This document shows positions 15,993 to 24,416 of a stretch of DNA of 64,000 bases, one piece after another. Each line of letters begins with the position of its first letter. The first letter of the stretch is position 1. Both the position numbers and the translations under genes were made by a program. The notes beneath the pieces are model-generated. The model worked only from the letters and a program-made list of their open reading frames with translations. It did no database searches and was not told the origin of the DNA. This DNA is from Pseudomonas sp. KU43P (GTDB lineage: Bacteria > Pseudomonadota > Gammaproteobacteria > Pseudomonadales > Pseudomonadaceae), in contig NZ_AP019365.1 of the NCBI RefSeq assembly GCF_033095865.1, positions 779,501 to 843,500 on the forward strand. The letters run 5' to 3'.

Positions 15993-18407
15993 ATGGCAAC
16001 GTACAAGCACCTGAGCTTTGAGCGCGAAAATCTCGACAATGCCCGCCGGACAAAAAATCCGCCAAAGTTCGCCAAACGAGGTGACTTGCGCGGGCATGGT
16101 CAAAAGCTGAACGGCTACTTCGCCACTGCCGCAGGCATTGCGCGCCAGCAAATTAAGTCCGCAGAAAACTCCCCTTTCGTGCTTAAGTTGCAGTATGACG
16201 GCGCGATGACCTTCGAAAATCTCCAAAAGCATGGCTTGGAGTTCATCAGTCAGGAAGGCAAGCAGGTGTGCGTCGTGTTCGCCACCGAGCAGGGCTTAGC
16301 GGTTTTCCAAGACCACCTGAACAAGCTCGGCGTCCTGGGTCAAACCGTAAGCTATAAGCAGATTCTCGAAGCCATCGAGGGTATTGATGCCTGGTCTGCA
16401 GAGGATAGGAAGAGCTGGGCGCTGCGCAATCTTGGCCTCCCAGATGGCGAGAACTTTAAGCTGGATGTTGAGCTATGGCCTCACTACGTCATGAATCATC
16501 CAGCGCGGATTCGCCTCGTCACGGGTTTTGAGAAATGGTTGGAAGAGTCTGGTATCCAGACTGTGCACAAGCTGAATTACGACAGCTTGGTCATGTATCG
16601 CGTTGAAACTACTCAGGCGCAGGCTGACCTGCTTTTGAATCACAGCGATGTGCGTCTGGTCGATCGGATACCGCAGACCGGCATCACTTATGCCCAGCTG
16701 AACCGAGATATATCTGAGCTTCCAGGCAACATTCCGCAACCTGCCCTCGAAGCAGCACGAGTATGCATTCTCGACAGTGGGATCAACACCAACCATCCAC
16801 TTCTTAGATCCGCAATTGCCGAGAGTGAATCATTCGTTGAAGGCCAAGACGAATTCGATGAAGTGGGGCACGGTACCGCTGTAGCCGGCATCGCTCTGTA
16901 TGGTGACGTTGAAGCTTGTGACCGCAGTAACTACTGGCGGCCGGAGTTTTGGCTCTATAACGGCAAGGTCATGCGGAAATGCCCAGATACCGAGAATCCT
17001 ATTTACGACGAGCACACCGTTGAGGCCACTCTGACGGAGGCTGTTGAGCACTTCGTAGGTTTAGGGTGCAGAATTTTCAACCTTTCATTGGGGAACAGTA
17101 ATGCTCCCTATGACGGCAGCCACGTTCGCGGGTTGGCTTACATCCTGGATGTGCTTGCGCGTAAGCACAACGTCCTGTTCGTAGTCTCGACCGGTAATTT
17201 CATGGGGTCATCTGACCCTGCTGTACCTATCAATAGCTGGCGCGAAGAGTACCCCGAGTACCTGTTGCACGAGACCAGCGTCATCATTGATCCAGCACCG
17301 GCAATGAACGTGCTAACGGTCGGGAGTATTGCTCGACACGATGCTACCGTGGACAGTCAGCGTTATCCTGAAATTCATCAGCTATCTCCTTCCTGTGAGA
17401 ATCAGCCATCGCCATTCACGCGTCATGGCCCGTCGGTTAAAGGCGCGTTGAAGCCGGAGCTGGTGGCTCATGGAGGAAACCTGGCGTGCCCGGTGCATTT
17501 CAGGAATAGCCAGTGGAAGACGGAAATGCGCGGCCTGGGTGTTCTGACCTTGAACTACCAGTTTCAGGGCAATACGCTGTTCAAAGAAATCTGCGGTACG
17601 AGCTTCTCTGCCCCCTACATCACCTACCTTTCCGGCCGTTTACTCAATGAATATCCGGACGCCTCGGCTAACTTGCTTCGAGCGATGCTGGTGAATCATG
17701 CCTCGCTGCCGAGCGAGATTGAGACCACTTTCTCTGACGAAATGAGGAAGGGATACAAGGTCAACAAAGCCACCTATAACCGTGAGATTTCTCGCGACGT
17801 TGCCGGCTATGGGCAGGTGAACGAAAGCGATTTGTTCCGATCCTCGGATCACTGCGTCGTGCTAATGTGCGAGGAGACGATTGAAAAAGACGCCTGTCAG
17901 TTCTTCGAGTTGCCACTGCCAGCGTCTTATCTGCGCAAAGCGAGAGGGCTGAGGGAATTGAGCGTGACTCTCGCTTATTCGCCAGCTGTGAGAACCACGC
18001 GGTTGGATTATCTTGCCACGCAGATTAGCTACAGGTTGGTCAAAGGTAAGTCGCTTGATGAAGTGCAGGCTCACTTCAACAAGGAAAACCAGGACGAAGC
18101 AGAGACACGAAATGACGATGCAGCGACCAATCGGGATATCTCTGCGCAGCTGAGAAGCAGAGGCACTGTGCAGTCCTCAAAATGGACCTTTAAGCAGCGC
18201 AATCCGGACGAGAAGTGGTTCGTGGTGGTAATTCGCCAGGATCGGGAGTGGAATCATCCGGATGTGCTGGTTGAAGAGCCCTACGCGCTTGTAGTGACGG
18301 TGTCAGACCGCGATAACGAGCAGGCACAATTATACACCGAGATTCAAGCCACCCTGGCTCTGCAGTTGCAGACAAGAGAGGAGGCACGTCAGCGGGCCGC
18401 GATATAG
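15993..18407 (+). CDS. Subtilisin-like serine protease (S8), cytoplasmic
   Basis: 804 residues with no signal peptide, so it probably acts inside the cell. A long N-terminal region of about 240 residues precedes the S8 domain. The catalytic triad is clear: Asp in VCILDSGIN (about 260), His in GHGTAVAGIALYG (about 292) and Ser in CGTSFSAPYITYL (about 537). The oxyanion Asn region is VVSTGNF. A C-terminal extension of about 230 residues, partly beta-rich, ends in a charged tail. The start has AAGGA and lies 24 bases after the ATPase stop. Together they look like a toxin-type or defence-type protease under ATPase control; the target is unknown. Confidence 0.92.
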   Translation: MATYKHLSFERENLDNARRTKNPPKFAKRGDLRGHGQKLNGYFATAAGIARQQIKSAENSPFVLKLQYDGAMTFENLQKHGLEFISQEGKQVCVVFATEQGLAVFQDHLNKLGVLGQTVSYKQILEAIEGIDAWSAEDRKSWALRNLGLPDGENFKLDVELWPHYVMNHPARIRLVTGFEKWLEESGIQTVHKLNYDSLVMYRVETTQAQADLLLNHSDVRLVDRIPQTGITYAQLNRDISELPGNIPQPALEAARVCILDSGINTNHPLLRSAIAESESFVEGQDEFDEVGHGTAVAGIALYGDVEACDRSNYWRPEFWLYNGKVMRKCPDTENPIYDEHTVEATLTEAVEHFVGLGCRIFNLSLGNSNAPYDGSHVRGLAYILDVLARKHNVLFVVSTGNFMGSSDPAVPINSWREEYPEYLLHETSVIIDPAPAMNVLTVGSIARHDATVDSQRYPEIHQLSPSCENQPSPFTRHGPSVKGALKPELVAHGGNLACPVHFRNSQWKTEMRGLGVLTLNYQFQGNTLFKEICGTSFSAPYITYLSGRLLNEYPDASANLLRAMLVNHASLPSEIETTFSDEMRKGYKVNKATYNREISRDVAGYGQVNESDLFRSSDHCVVLMCEETIEKDACQFFELPLPASYLRKARGLRELSVTLAYSPAVRTTRLDYLATQISYRLVKGKSLDEVQAHFNKENQDEAETRNDDAATNRDISAQLRSRGTVQSSKWTFKQRNPDEKWFVVVIRQDREWNHPDVLVEEPYALVVTVSDRDNEQAQLYTEIQATLALQLQTREEARQRAAI

Positions 18408-18636
18408 TTTGCAAAGCGAGAGCGTCTAGCCAGAGCTCTGTTGTTTACGCTTAGTTGACGGGGCCACCACACCAACTGAAGTACGCATTATGGTGGCTCC
18501 TCCTAGTTGCTATTTTGAGAGTAAAGGTTGCCCAATGCCGGTAGGGCACCCGCTTGTTCTCACCAGCTCTATCACATTTAATGGGCTACTACTATGATTG
18601 TTGGCTATATGTCGCGAATAGCATGAGGGAGTTTCA

Positions 18637-19596
18637 ATGGCGGGGTTGTGGGAACCAGTCAACGGTGTGTTTACAGCCTCTGCATCGTGGGGAACGAAAT
18701 CGGATTTTTGGGATAAATTCGAATGGTTCCCGTTCATTATGACAGCTACGGCAGCCCTCATTACAGCGTTGATCGGTGCGTGGCTTGGTGCTTGGGCAGC
18801 TCAGCGAATTGCGGGTAGGAGCAAACTTCGCGACGAATTACAGAAAGAGCTGCGGAGCACCAATACTGGTATTATGCTGGCGCATACGATTGCTAATCTT
18901 GCTTACGCACTCAAGAAGCAGCATATCAAGGCAATGAAAGAATCGTACGATGAAGACTGCAAAGCCTTCGAGCTTTACAAGCAAAAAGTGGCTATGGGCA
19001 ACGGACCAACTGCTTTTCAGATGGCGCCTAATCTTAATCGGCTGGATGAGATCACGCCACCCATCTCAGCCCTTCAAGATATCGTAATGGGAAAAATATC
19101 CACTACAGGACGAGCTATCGCGTCGGTTACAGCATTAGCTGATGCTGTGAAAAATTTGAATGACGCCCTAAAGGGGCGGAACGAGCTTATCTTAATAATC
19201 AAAGAGGATAGGCTGCCAGCGGGAGCAGAAATACATCACTTTTACTTTGGCATTCCTTATGCGAAAGGTAAGGCTAATCTAGAGTATGGATGCTATGTTC
19301 AGGCGCTATCATTGTATACAAATGATGCAATTTTTTTCAGCATGAAGCTTTGTGACGACCTTCGAAAACACGGCATTCACGTAGCCAAGAAATACAAGAA
19401 AGAGTTTCGGGAAGAGTCTCTAGGTGTTAGTAGCTTCGCCTGGGAAAAGGCGGAGCAGGAAGGTTTGTTGCCGAAGGACGAGGACTACGAAAGCTGGTTG
19501 TCAGGATTCCAGTCCGCGCCGGAGAAGAAAACATTTAATAAATCGCAGCGGCTTAAGGATTTTTTTTCAACTATTCATCGCCAGCGTGGAAGATGA
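18637..19596 (+). CDS. Membrane-anchored protein of unknown function
   Basis: 319 residues. One transmembrane helix near the N-terminus (PFIMTATAALITALIGAWLG, about 32-52) is followed by RIAGRSK and a long, mostly helical cytoplasmic part (coiled-coil-like ELQKELRSTNTGIMLAHT...NLNDALKGRNEL). GAGGGAG precedes the ATG. It is AT-richer than the host. It lies 230 bases after the subtilase and 82 bases before the HEPN-motif gene, so it may be an effector or anchor in the same accessory cluster. No family is recognised. Confidence 0.75.
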   Translation: MAGLWEPVNGVFTASASWGTKSDFWDKFEWFPFIMTATAALITALIGAWLGAWAAQRIAGRSKLRDELQKELRSTNTGIMLAHTIANLAYALKKQHIKAMKESYDEDCKAFELYKQKVAMGNGPTAFQMAPNLNRLDEITPPISALQDIVMGKISTTGRAIASVTALADAVKNLNDALKGRNELILIIKEDRLPAGAEIHHFYFGIPYAKGKANLEYGCYVQALSLYTNDAIFFSMKLCDDLRKHGIHVAKKYKKEFREESLGVSSFAWEKAEQEGLLPKDEDYESWLSGFQSAPEKKTFNKSQRLKDFFSTIHRQRGR

Positions 19597-19678
19597 GAAG
19601 CTCCGAACACTTGAGAATTTAGGTGGGCGCTTCCTGACTTCTTGTAGATCATGAGGAATTTGATGGGGTGCGAATAAT

Positions 19679-20191
19679 ATGAATGAAGAGGAGCAGGTGC
19701 GCGATGTTTATGCTTACTATGGATTGGCCATGTACTGGTCTCAATGTGTAGAGCAGTCCATGTTTATTCATCTCATGTTTTTGGAGTTTTTTCCTAAAAA
19801 GCTGAAGGGGTTTAGTAACGCGGCTGAGTGGGCTTCGGATTTCGACAGGTATGAGGAAGTCGAACTCGGTAAAACTATGGGGAGACTGCTTCAAAAGCTC
19901 AAAAACGAAGGGCAGCCCACTGAAGAAGTTTCGACTCTACTTGGGTCGGTGTTGCAAAGGCGGAACTGGCTTGCACATAGTTATTTTTCTAGTAGAGCTA
20001 TCGAATTCATGCATGAGTCGGGTCGCTCCGACATGATAGAGGAATTGCAAGAGGCGACTGAGCTTTTTCGTGAGGCTGCAGCTAAACTTGATTCGATCAC
20101 AATGCCAATAGCCCGACGATATGGCTATACTGAGGAAATGGAGGCTAAAGCCAAGAGCGAAATGTTCGCAGAGTTTCGCGCTAGATCATAA
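19679..20191 (+). CDS. Small helical protein with HEPN-like RNxxxH motif
   Basis: 170 residues, all-helical by eye. The segment LQRRNWLAHSYF contains R95-N-W-L-A-H100, an Rx4-6H arrangement of the form (RNxxxH) found in HEPN ribonucleases. The early helix WSQCVEQSMFIHLMFLEFF and the acidic EEVELGKTMG fit a HEPN four-helix bundle. HEPN proteins are common as RNA-cutting toxins in defence systems, but many RNxxxH-bearing proteins are also non-catalytic. No nucleotidyltransferase (MNT) partner is adjacent; the neighbour is a membrane protein. The function is inference. Confidence 0.7.
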   Translation: MNEEEQVRDVYAYYGLAMYWSQCVEQSMFIHLMFLEFFPKKLKGFSNAAEWASDFDRYEEVELGKTMGRLLQKLKNEGQPTEEVSTLLGSVLQRRNWLAHSYFSSRAIEFMHESGRSDMIEELQEATELFREAAAKLDSITMPIARRYGYTEEMEAKAKSEMFAEFRARS

Positions 20192-20322
20192 TCCTTGGGT
20201 GTTCCAAGTTGGCCGCATAAGTAGTGATTTTGGTGGATCATAACGCCTTTGCGATTTAGTACATGCTCACAGGTTAAGCTAGGGCGTAGCTTTGCAATTC
20301 GCGGTTATAGATGACGGTCACG

Positions 20323-20739
20323 TCATTCTGCGCGATATATTATCCGCTGATCGGGAAGTGACGTCTGCATCCTGACCGGTTCCTCGTAGTGCAGGTCGTT
20401 GGCAAGCTTGATCATGAACATTGGTCGTTCATCTTGCTCACTCAATTCGATTGCCTGAACAGGCACCATGGACCACATTCCGGAGCCATCCTGGCTGGGC
20501 AAAACGCTCATGATGCGCGTCACGGTTGCGCTGGCCGGAAGCCCTTCCAGCAGCTGACGAAAATGCTCCACGCACGAAACTAGCATCATGCGCTGAAAAT
20601 CGAAGCTCTCATCTAACTGGGTTATGCACACATACAGCCAAGGTACGGCCAGCTCCTGCTCGACGATCGCCCATTGCCTGCTGCCGTCAGCGAATCGCAG
20701 GTTACCGCGTAGCTCAGCGCCTGGATGGGTCACGAACAT
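20323..20739 (-). CDS. Hypothetical protein divergent from the XRE regulator
   Basis: 138 residues, MFVTHPGAELRGNLRFADGSRQW to RIIYRAE. Soluble, mixed alpha/beta, no signal peptide. The start is supported by GAGGT 8 bases before the ATG. It is divergently transcribed from a small XRE-type repressor, with a strong palindrome between them, so it is probably controlled by that repressor. No family is recognised with confidence. Confidence 0.7.
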   Translation of the reverse strand: MFVTHPGAELRGNLRFADGSRQWAIVEQELAVPWLYVCITQLDESFDFQRMMLVSCVEHFRQLLEGLPASATVTRIMSVLPSQDGSGMWSMVPVQAIELSEQDERPMFMIKLANDLHYEEPVRMQTSLPDQRIIYRAE

Positions 20740-20761
20740 ACGGGCTACCTCGAACCAAAAA

Positions 20762-20794
20762 TGAACACTATAGATTGTAGTCCTTTAGTGTTCA
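20762..20794. promoter_or_regulatory. Palindromic operator between the divergent genes
   Basis: TGAACACT and AGTGTTCA form perfect 8-bp arms separated by 17 bases. They lie between the start of the leftward 138-aa gene and the XRE gene. This is the likely binding site of the XRE protein, covering both promoters. Confidence 0.6.
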
Positions 20795-20829
20795 ATGACG
20801 CTTCATCGTTCCTTTTGCAGGAGTCGCAA

Positions 20830-21105
20830 ATGGAACTGAATGATGCTGTAGGTCAGGCATTACGCAATGCTCGCCTCCGCAAGGGCTTTACCCAAGAGGA
20901 CTTCGGCAGCATCAGCAGTCGAACCTACATTAGCTCCCTGGAGCGAGGTATGAAAGCTGTAACGGTCAACAAGCTGACCTCAATTGCAGAAATGATCGGC
21001 GTGCACCCACTTAGCATCTTGGCCGAAAGTTTTTTGCTGCAATCTGGAGGCAATTTGGACGAACTATTGGCTCGCGTTAGGGGGGAAATTCTTGACAAGG
21101 GCTGA
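20830..21105 (+). CDS. XRE-family helix-turn-helix regulator
   Basis: 91 residues starting MELNDAVGQALRNARLRKGF. The HTH is the classic XRE pattern RLRKGFTQEDFGSISSRTYISSLERG, followed by NKLTSIAEMIGVHPLSILAE. The ATG at 20830 is preceded by AGGAG; the frame is open further upstream, but that DNA is the divergent promoter. Its size is that of a simple repressor. It probably regulates itself and the divergent 138-aa gene through the palindrome at 20762-20794. Confidence 0.85.
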   Translation: MELNDAVGQALRNARLRKGFTQEDFGSISSRTYISSLERGMKAVTVNKLTSIAEMIGVHPLSILAESFLLQSGGNLDELLARVRGEILDKG

Positions 21106-21693
21106 AGCTTCGCCAGCTTAGCGGTACCTGAGTCATGACGAACTACAACCTGAGCCTGGACCTATCCCAGCGGTCACGGCACCGCCATGGCCGGTAGGAG
21201 GGATGTCGGACAGGCGGTGTGATTTGAGTCTTAACCGAATGGCCCAGATATCTTTCAATCGGAGCGGAGCTTTCTACCCGACCAATTTTTCCTTTGTCCC
21301 AAGCTGATGGCGGCTGGTCGTAATGGCATTCATGGCTTGTCCTCCAGGTGCGGGAGGACAAGGATGCTCAGCCCGATCCAGAGGCGCTAACCGACCCTAT
21401 GCGGATACCCACTCAAGTAGCACTGTTTCAGACAGAATAAGCTCCGAATAGCACATGACTTGTCGATTAAGCGGGGACCTGTGGGAGCGGGTTTGACCCG
21501 CGAACACCGATGGAGCCGGTGCCATTACCGCGTTGAATTCTTCGAGGGTAAACCCACTCCCCACAGGGGTCGCTCAAGCCTGGCGACAGGCAGCTTCGGG
21601 TCGAAAGCAGCCATCTACGACTGGCAGCTATCGACCCATAGCGGACGTTCGAGCATCCCCCTGAGAATTCTCCCTGAACCAGTGACTGACTCC
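21106..21693. other. Gene-free stretch with palindromic repeats
   Basis: Nearly 590 bases with no supported gene. It contains a GAGCGGG...CCCGC REP-like hairpin at about 21484-21499 and copy 1 of the 40-bp GGGTCGA/TCGACCC element. It separates the defence-like block from the sulfatase block. Confidence 0.5.
21598..21637. repeat. 40-bp palindromic element, copy 1
   Basis: GGGTCGA ... TCGACCC arms with an inner AGCAGCCA/CTGGCAGCT part, ending in a TAGCGGAC-like tail. Two further copies of exactly the same 40-bp span lie at 27184 and 32312. Confidence 0.7.
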
Positions 21694-22224
21694 TCAGCTG
21701 CCCTCCGTAGATTCAGCCGTTTTTGGCGGCAGTGGGCCGATGAACATCATTTTCAGTCGATCACGACCAATCACTCGTGCCAATTCTGCGATGACGCAGT
21801 ACATGAAGATCAGGGTAATCAACAGGATCTGAATCGCCCAGAAGCGTGGCCAGTTCATCGACGACCATAACAATGTATTGGCATCGACGAACCCGGGCGC
21901 CTCTTTCCAGTAATCGTACAGTCGCTCTAGATAGTGAACGATCAGGGCTACCAAGGCATACATTGCGGTTTTCCAGGCGACGTTCCAGATCAGGGGCTTG
22001 TCGGGAAATCGATTGATGAACGGCAGCATGTCAGCAACGAGTACCGACTTGCCGAGGACCATGGACGCGATCAGCACGGAAGCTGAAACAGGCAACTCGA
22101 CCCCTGAGCCCTTGATCATCAGTGCACGAATCAGCGCCACGATGTGCAGGATCACAAAGAAGAACAAGGTTGGGGGAAGTACCTTCATGAATTCATGTTT
22201 GAGCTTTAGCAACACGGTACTCAT
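21694..22224 (-). CDS. Four-helix inner-membrane protein, unknown function
   Basis: 176 residues, with four hydrophobic segments (TLFFFVILHIVALIRALM; VLIASMVLGKSVLVADM; WKTAMYALVALIVHYLE; FWAIQILLITLIFMYCVIAELARV). GGAGGTG precedes the ATG. It is the last gene of the leftward sulfatase/FadL/DUF3313 cluster, after a hairpin, so it may be co-transcribed at a lower level. No family is assigned. Confidence 0.75.
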   Translation of the reverse strand: MSTVLLKLKHEFMKVLPPTLFFFVILHIVALIRALMIKGSGVELPVSASVLIASMVLGKSVLVADMLPFINRFPDKPLIWNVAWKTAMYALVALIVHYLERLYDYWKEAPGFVDANTLLWSSMNWPRFWAIQILLITLIFMYCVIAELARVIGRDRLKMMFIGPLPPKTAESTEGS

Positions 22225-22279
22225 TGTCGCACCTCCAGTAAGTGAAGCGTCTCACTTGAAGACTACTCAAAGCCTCTAG

Positions 22280-22312
22280 GTCCTCCTGCCGCAGCCGGCA
22301 CGCCAGGAGGAC
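22280..22312 (-). terminator. GTCCTCCTG/CAGGAGGAC hairpin
   Basis: Perfect 9-bp arms around 15 bases, between the DUF3313 gene and the membrane-protein gene. There is no T-run, so it could attenuate transcription or stabilise mRNA rather than terminate fully. Confidence 0.35.
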
Positions 22313-22319
22313 ATACGAG

Positions 22320-22988
22320 CTATTTTTTCAGCGCCTGGAATGCATTGACCATGTCTCTCGCCCAACCATCGAGCACCACGCGAGCATCCTTGGCCTGCAT
22401 TACTTGCGAGGAGTTTTCAAGATCGGTACCGGCGCCTTTGCGTACCACCTCGGCGACGACTTCATTGGAGCGACCATCGATGAACGCAGCCTCGGTGGCA
22501 ACACTGGTGTCTTGGTCGCGGATACCGGTGGCCGTGCTGATACCAGCAGCGACCAGCGCGATCGGAATCACTTCATAAGGACGCAGCCCCTTGGTTTTGG
22601 CACTTACCCCTGTAATTGCCGGACGTACCACCAGCACGCCTGGTCCTGGGCTGGTGGCCAACGGCAAGGCTTTGGAGAACTGGGTTTTCAACGCCTGGTC
22701 GTAGTACTGGGTAATCCCGGTCAACGTTTGCTGCGGGATCTTTTCAGTTGGCTGTGGCTTTGGGTAGTACTGGCTGGGCTCGACATACACACTGCTGAAC
22801 TGGCTGACATCAACTCCAGGCTTGATCCAGCGCATGACCGCCGCGCCCGATGGCGATTTATCCTCCTTGAGTTTGCTGTAGTCTTTCAGAAAGCCCGAGT
22901 ACTGGTCCGGCTCCACGTACTTGCTGGCACAGCCATGCAGCAGCAGCGATGCGAGGCACACTGTTGCAACCAACGATTTGCTCTTCAT
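22320..22988 (-). CDS. DUF3313-family lipoprotein
   Basis: About 222 residues from MKSKSLVATVCLASLLLHGCASKYVEP. The lipobox LHGC marks a lipoprotein, and K/Y after the cysteine suggests outer-membrane retention. The body matches DUF3313 style (YSGFLKDYSKL...YVEPSQYYPKP...VLVVRPAITGVSAKTKGLRPYEVIPIALV). AGGAGAG lies before the ATG at 22988; the open frame extends 13 codons further but lacks a ribosome binding site. It follows the FadL-like porin by 43 bases, so envelope work beside it is likely. Confidence 0.85.
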   Translation of the reverse strand: MKSKSLVATVCLASLLLHGCASKYVEPDQYSGFLKDYSKLKEDKSPSGAAVMRWIKPGVDVSQFSSVYVEPSQYYPKPQPTEKIPQQTLTGITQYYDQALKTQFSKALPLATSPGPGVLVVRPAITGVSAKTKGLRPYEVIPIALVAAGISTATGIRDQDTSVATEAAFIDGRSNEVVAEVVRKGAGTDLENSSQVMQAKDARVVLDGWARDMVNAFQALKK

Positions 22989-23031
22989 ACAGCCTCTCCT
23001 TTGCGGTAAATGGTCTTCAGCGTTCAATGCG

Positions 23032-24333
23032 TCAGAAGCGCCATGTCACTCCGCCGCCAATGATGTGCAGGGCGGCATTGTCATAACTGCCCGACAGGGA
23101 GTTGCCGGAGCGCGCTTTGGTCTGCTCTACGTCCATGTCGCCGAGCCAGACCAAGGTGTAGGCCACATGCAAATCCAAGCCTTCCTCGACCTGGTAGTTC
23201 ACCCCGGTCGCGAAGCGCCAGGCTTCCCCCATCGGGTTGTCGACAGTACGATCCTTGTCATCGACAGCCGAACTGTCGTAGCCCACGCCGAAGCTCCAGC
23301 GCAGTTGTTTGCTCATCTGGTACTGAGCACCGACCGAGGCATGCCAGGTGTCCTTGTATTTGCGGTCGACCGTGCGGCTGACGTCTGCGGCGTTGGCGTC
23401 CACTTCCACGCCGATATCGCCGAAGTCGCTCCAATCCTGCCAACCCAGACTGCCCAGCAGGGTCCACTGCTCATCGAGTTGGTGGGCCACGCTGAAAGTC
23501 ACCGTCTGCGGAACATTCATGTCCAGTTCCAGGGTATCCACGGCCAGGCGGTTCAGTGCAGCGTTGATGATCGGGTTGTTGATGTCGCTGACGTGCGGGC
23601 TGTCCTCGAACTCCAACTTCACCTTGCTGGTATAGGCGAAGCCCAGGCGCGTGCGCGGATCAAGCTGGTACATCAGGCCCAAGTTCACGCCCATGCCGAA
23701 GTCGGTGTCCTTGTACTCAAGCTGGCCGTCTGGGCGGTCAACCAGCCCCAACAGGCTGTTATCGATGGCCATCTCGGTACGGAAATAACCAAGCATCATG
23801 CGCGGGCCGATGCCTAGAGTGAGATCGTCGGTAAACCTGTAGGCAAATGTTGGTTGGAATGACACTCCGATCACTGCTGACTCCTGGGTAAAATAGCGCC
23901 CAGTCCAGTCATCGTCATAATCCAGGGCCAGGCCGAAGTTCCCGTACATGCCGAAACCGATGGCCGAGCGCTCGTCGATTTGATGGCTGATGAAAAGGCT
24001 GGCCCCCGGCAAATACTGCAAGGCGTTGCCGCCCTCGTTGCCATCAAACTGGTTGTTACTGCCACGGGAGAAGCCAATGTCTCCGAAGATCACCTGTGCA
24101 TTGGCGCTGATCTGCGTGCCAGGTAGCAGCGCGATGCCGGCGGGGTTACTCATCAGCACACTGGGATCTGTCGCTAGCGCCGCCGAGCCGGCGTTGGCCA
24201 AGCCGTTGCTTTCCTGTCCGGCCTCATATATGAAGATGCCGCCGGCCAGCACATTGTTGCTGTGGAGCGACAAACAAAGCAGTGTTGCGGGCACCAACCT
24301 TTTTGCAAGGTTGACTGGAGATGTCGTGCTCAT
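23032..24333 (-). CDS. FadL/OmpP1-family outer-membrane transporter
   Basis: 433 residues. The signal peptide ends near NNVLA|GGIFIYEAGQES, then the family start pattern NGLANAGSAALATDPSVLMSNPAGIALLPG. Many alternating beta strands follow, ending in an aromatic TWRF. FadL proteins let long hydrophobic molecules cross the outer membrane. Placed behind an alkylsulfatase, it may admit alkyl sulfates or the released fatty alcohols; that substrate is inference. A hairpin lies between it and the sulfatase gene, so expression may be partly attenuated. Confidence 0.92.
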   Translation of the reverse strand: MSTTSPVNLAKRLVPATLLCLSLHSNNVLAGGIFIYEAGQESNGLANAGSAALATDPSVLMSNPAGIALLPGTQISANAQVIFGDIGFSRGSNNQFDGNEGGNALQYLPGASLFISHQIDERSAIGFGMYGNFGLALDYDDDWTGRYFTQESAVIGVSFQPTFAYRFTDDLTLGIGPRMMLGYFRTEMAIDNSLLGLVDRPDGQLEYKDTDFGMGVNLGLMYQLDPRTRLGFAYTSKVKLEFEDSPHVSDINNPIINAALNRLAVDTLELDMNVPQTVTFSVAHQLDEQWTLLGSLGWQDWSDFGDIGVEVDANAADVSRTVDRKYKDTWHASVGAQYQMSKQLRWSFGVGYDSSAVDDKDRTVDNPMGEAWRFATGVNYQVEEGLDLHVAYTLVWLGDMDVEQTKARSGNSLSGSYDNAALHIIGGGVTWRF

Positions 24334-24360
24334 AGTCCCTTACTCCACACTTTAAAAAGA

Positions 24361-24388
24361 GCAGGACACCGAATAATCGGTGTCCTGC
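24361..24388 (-). terminator. 11-bp hairpin with T-run between sulfatase and FadL genes
   Basis: GCAGGACACCG, loop, CGGTGTCCTGC. Read leftward it is followed by TCTTTTT. Likely intrinsic terminator or attenuator after the sulfatase gene. Confidence 0.7.
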
Positions 24389-24416
24389 TTGACGCCCAAC
24401 TGCGTCAAGGGAGCAA

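Noticed and set aside
21143..21361. 72-codon leftward frame after the XRE gene
   Set aside because: No ribosome binding site or family pattern; Trp/Arg/Ser-rich product typical of chance frames.
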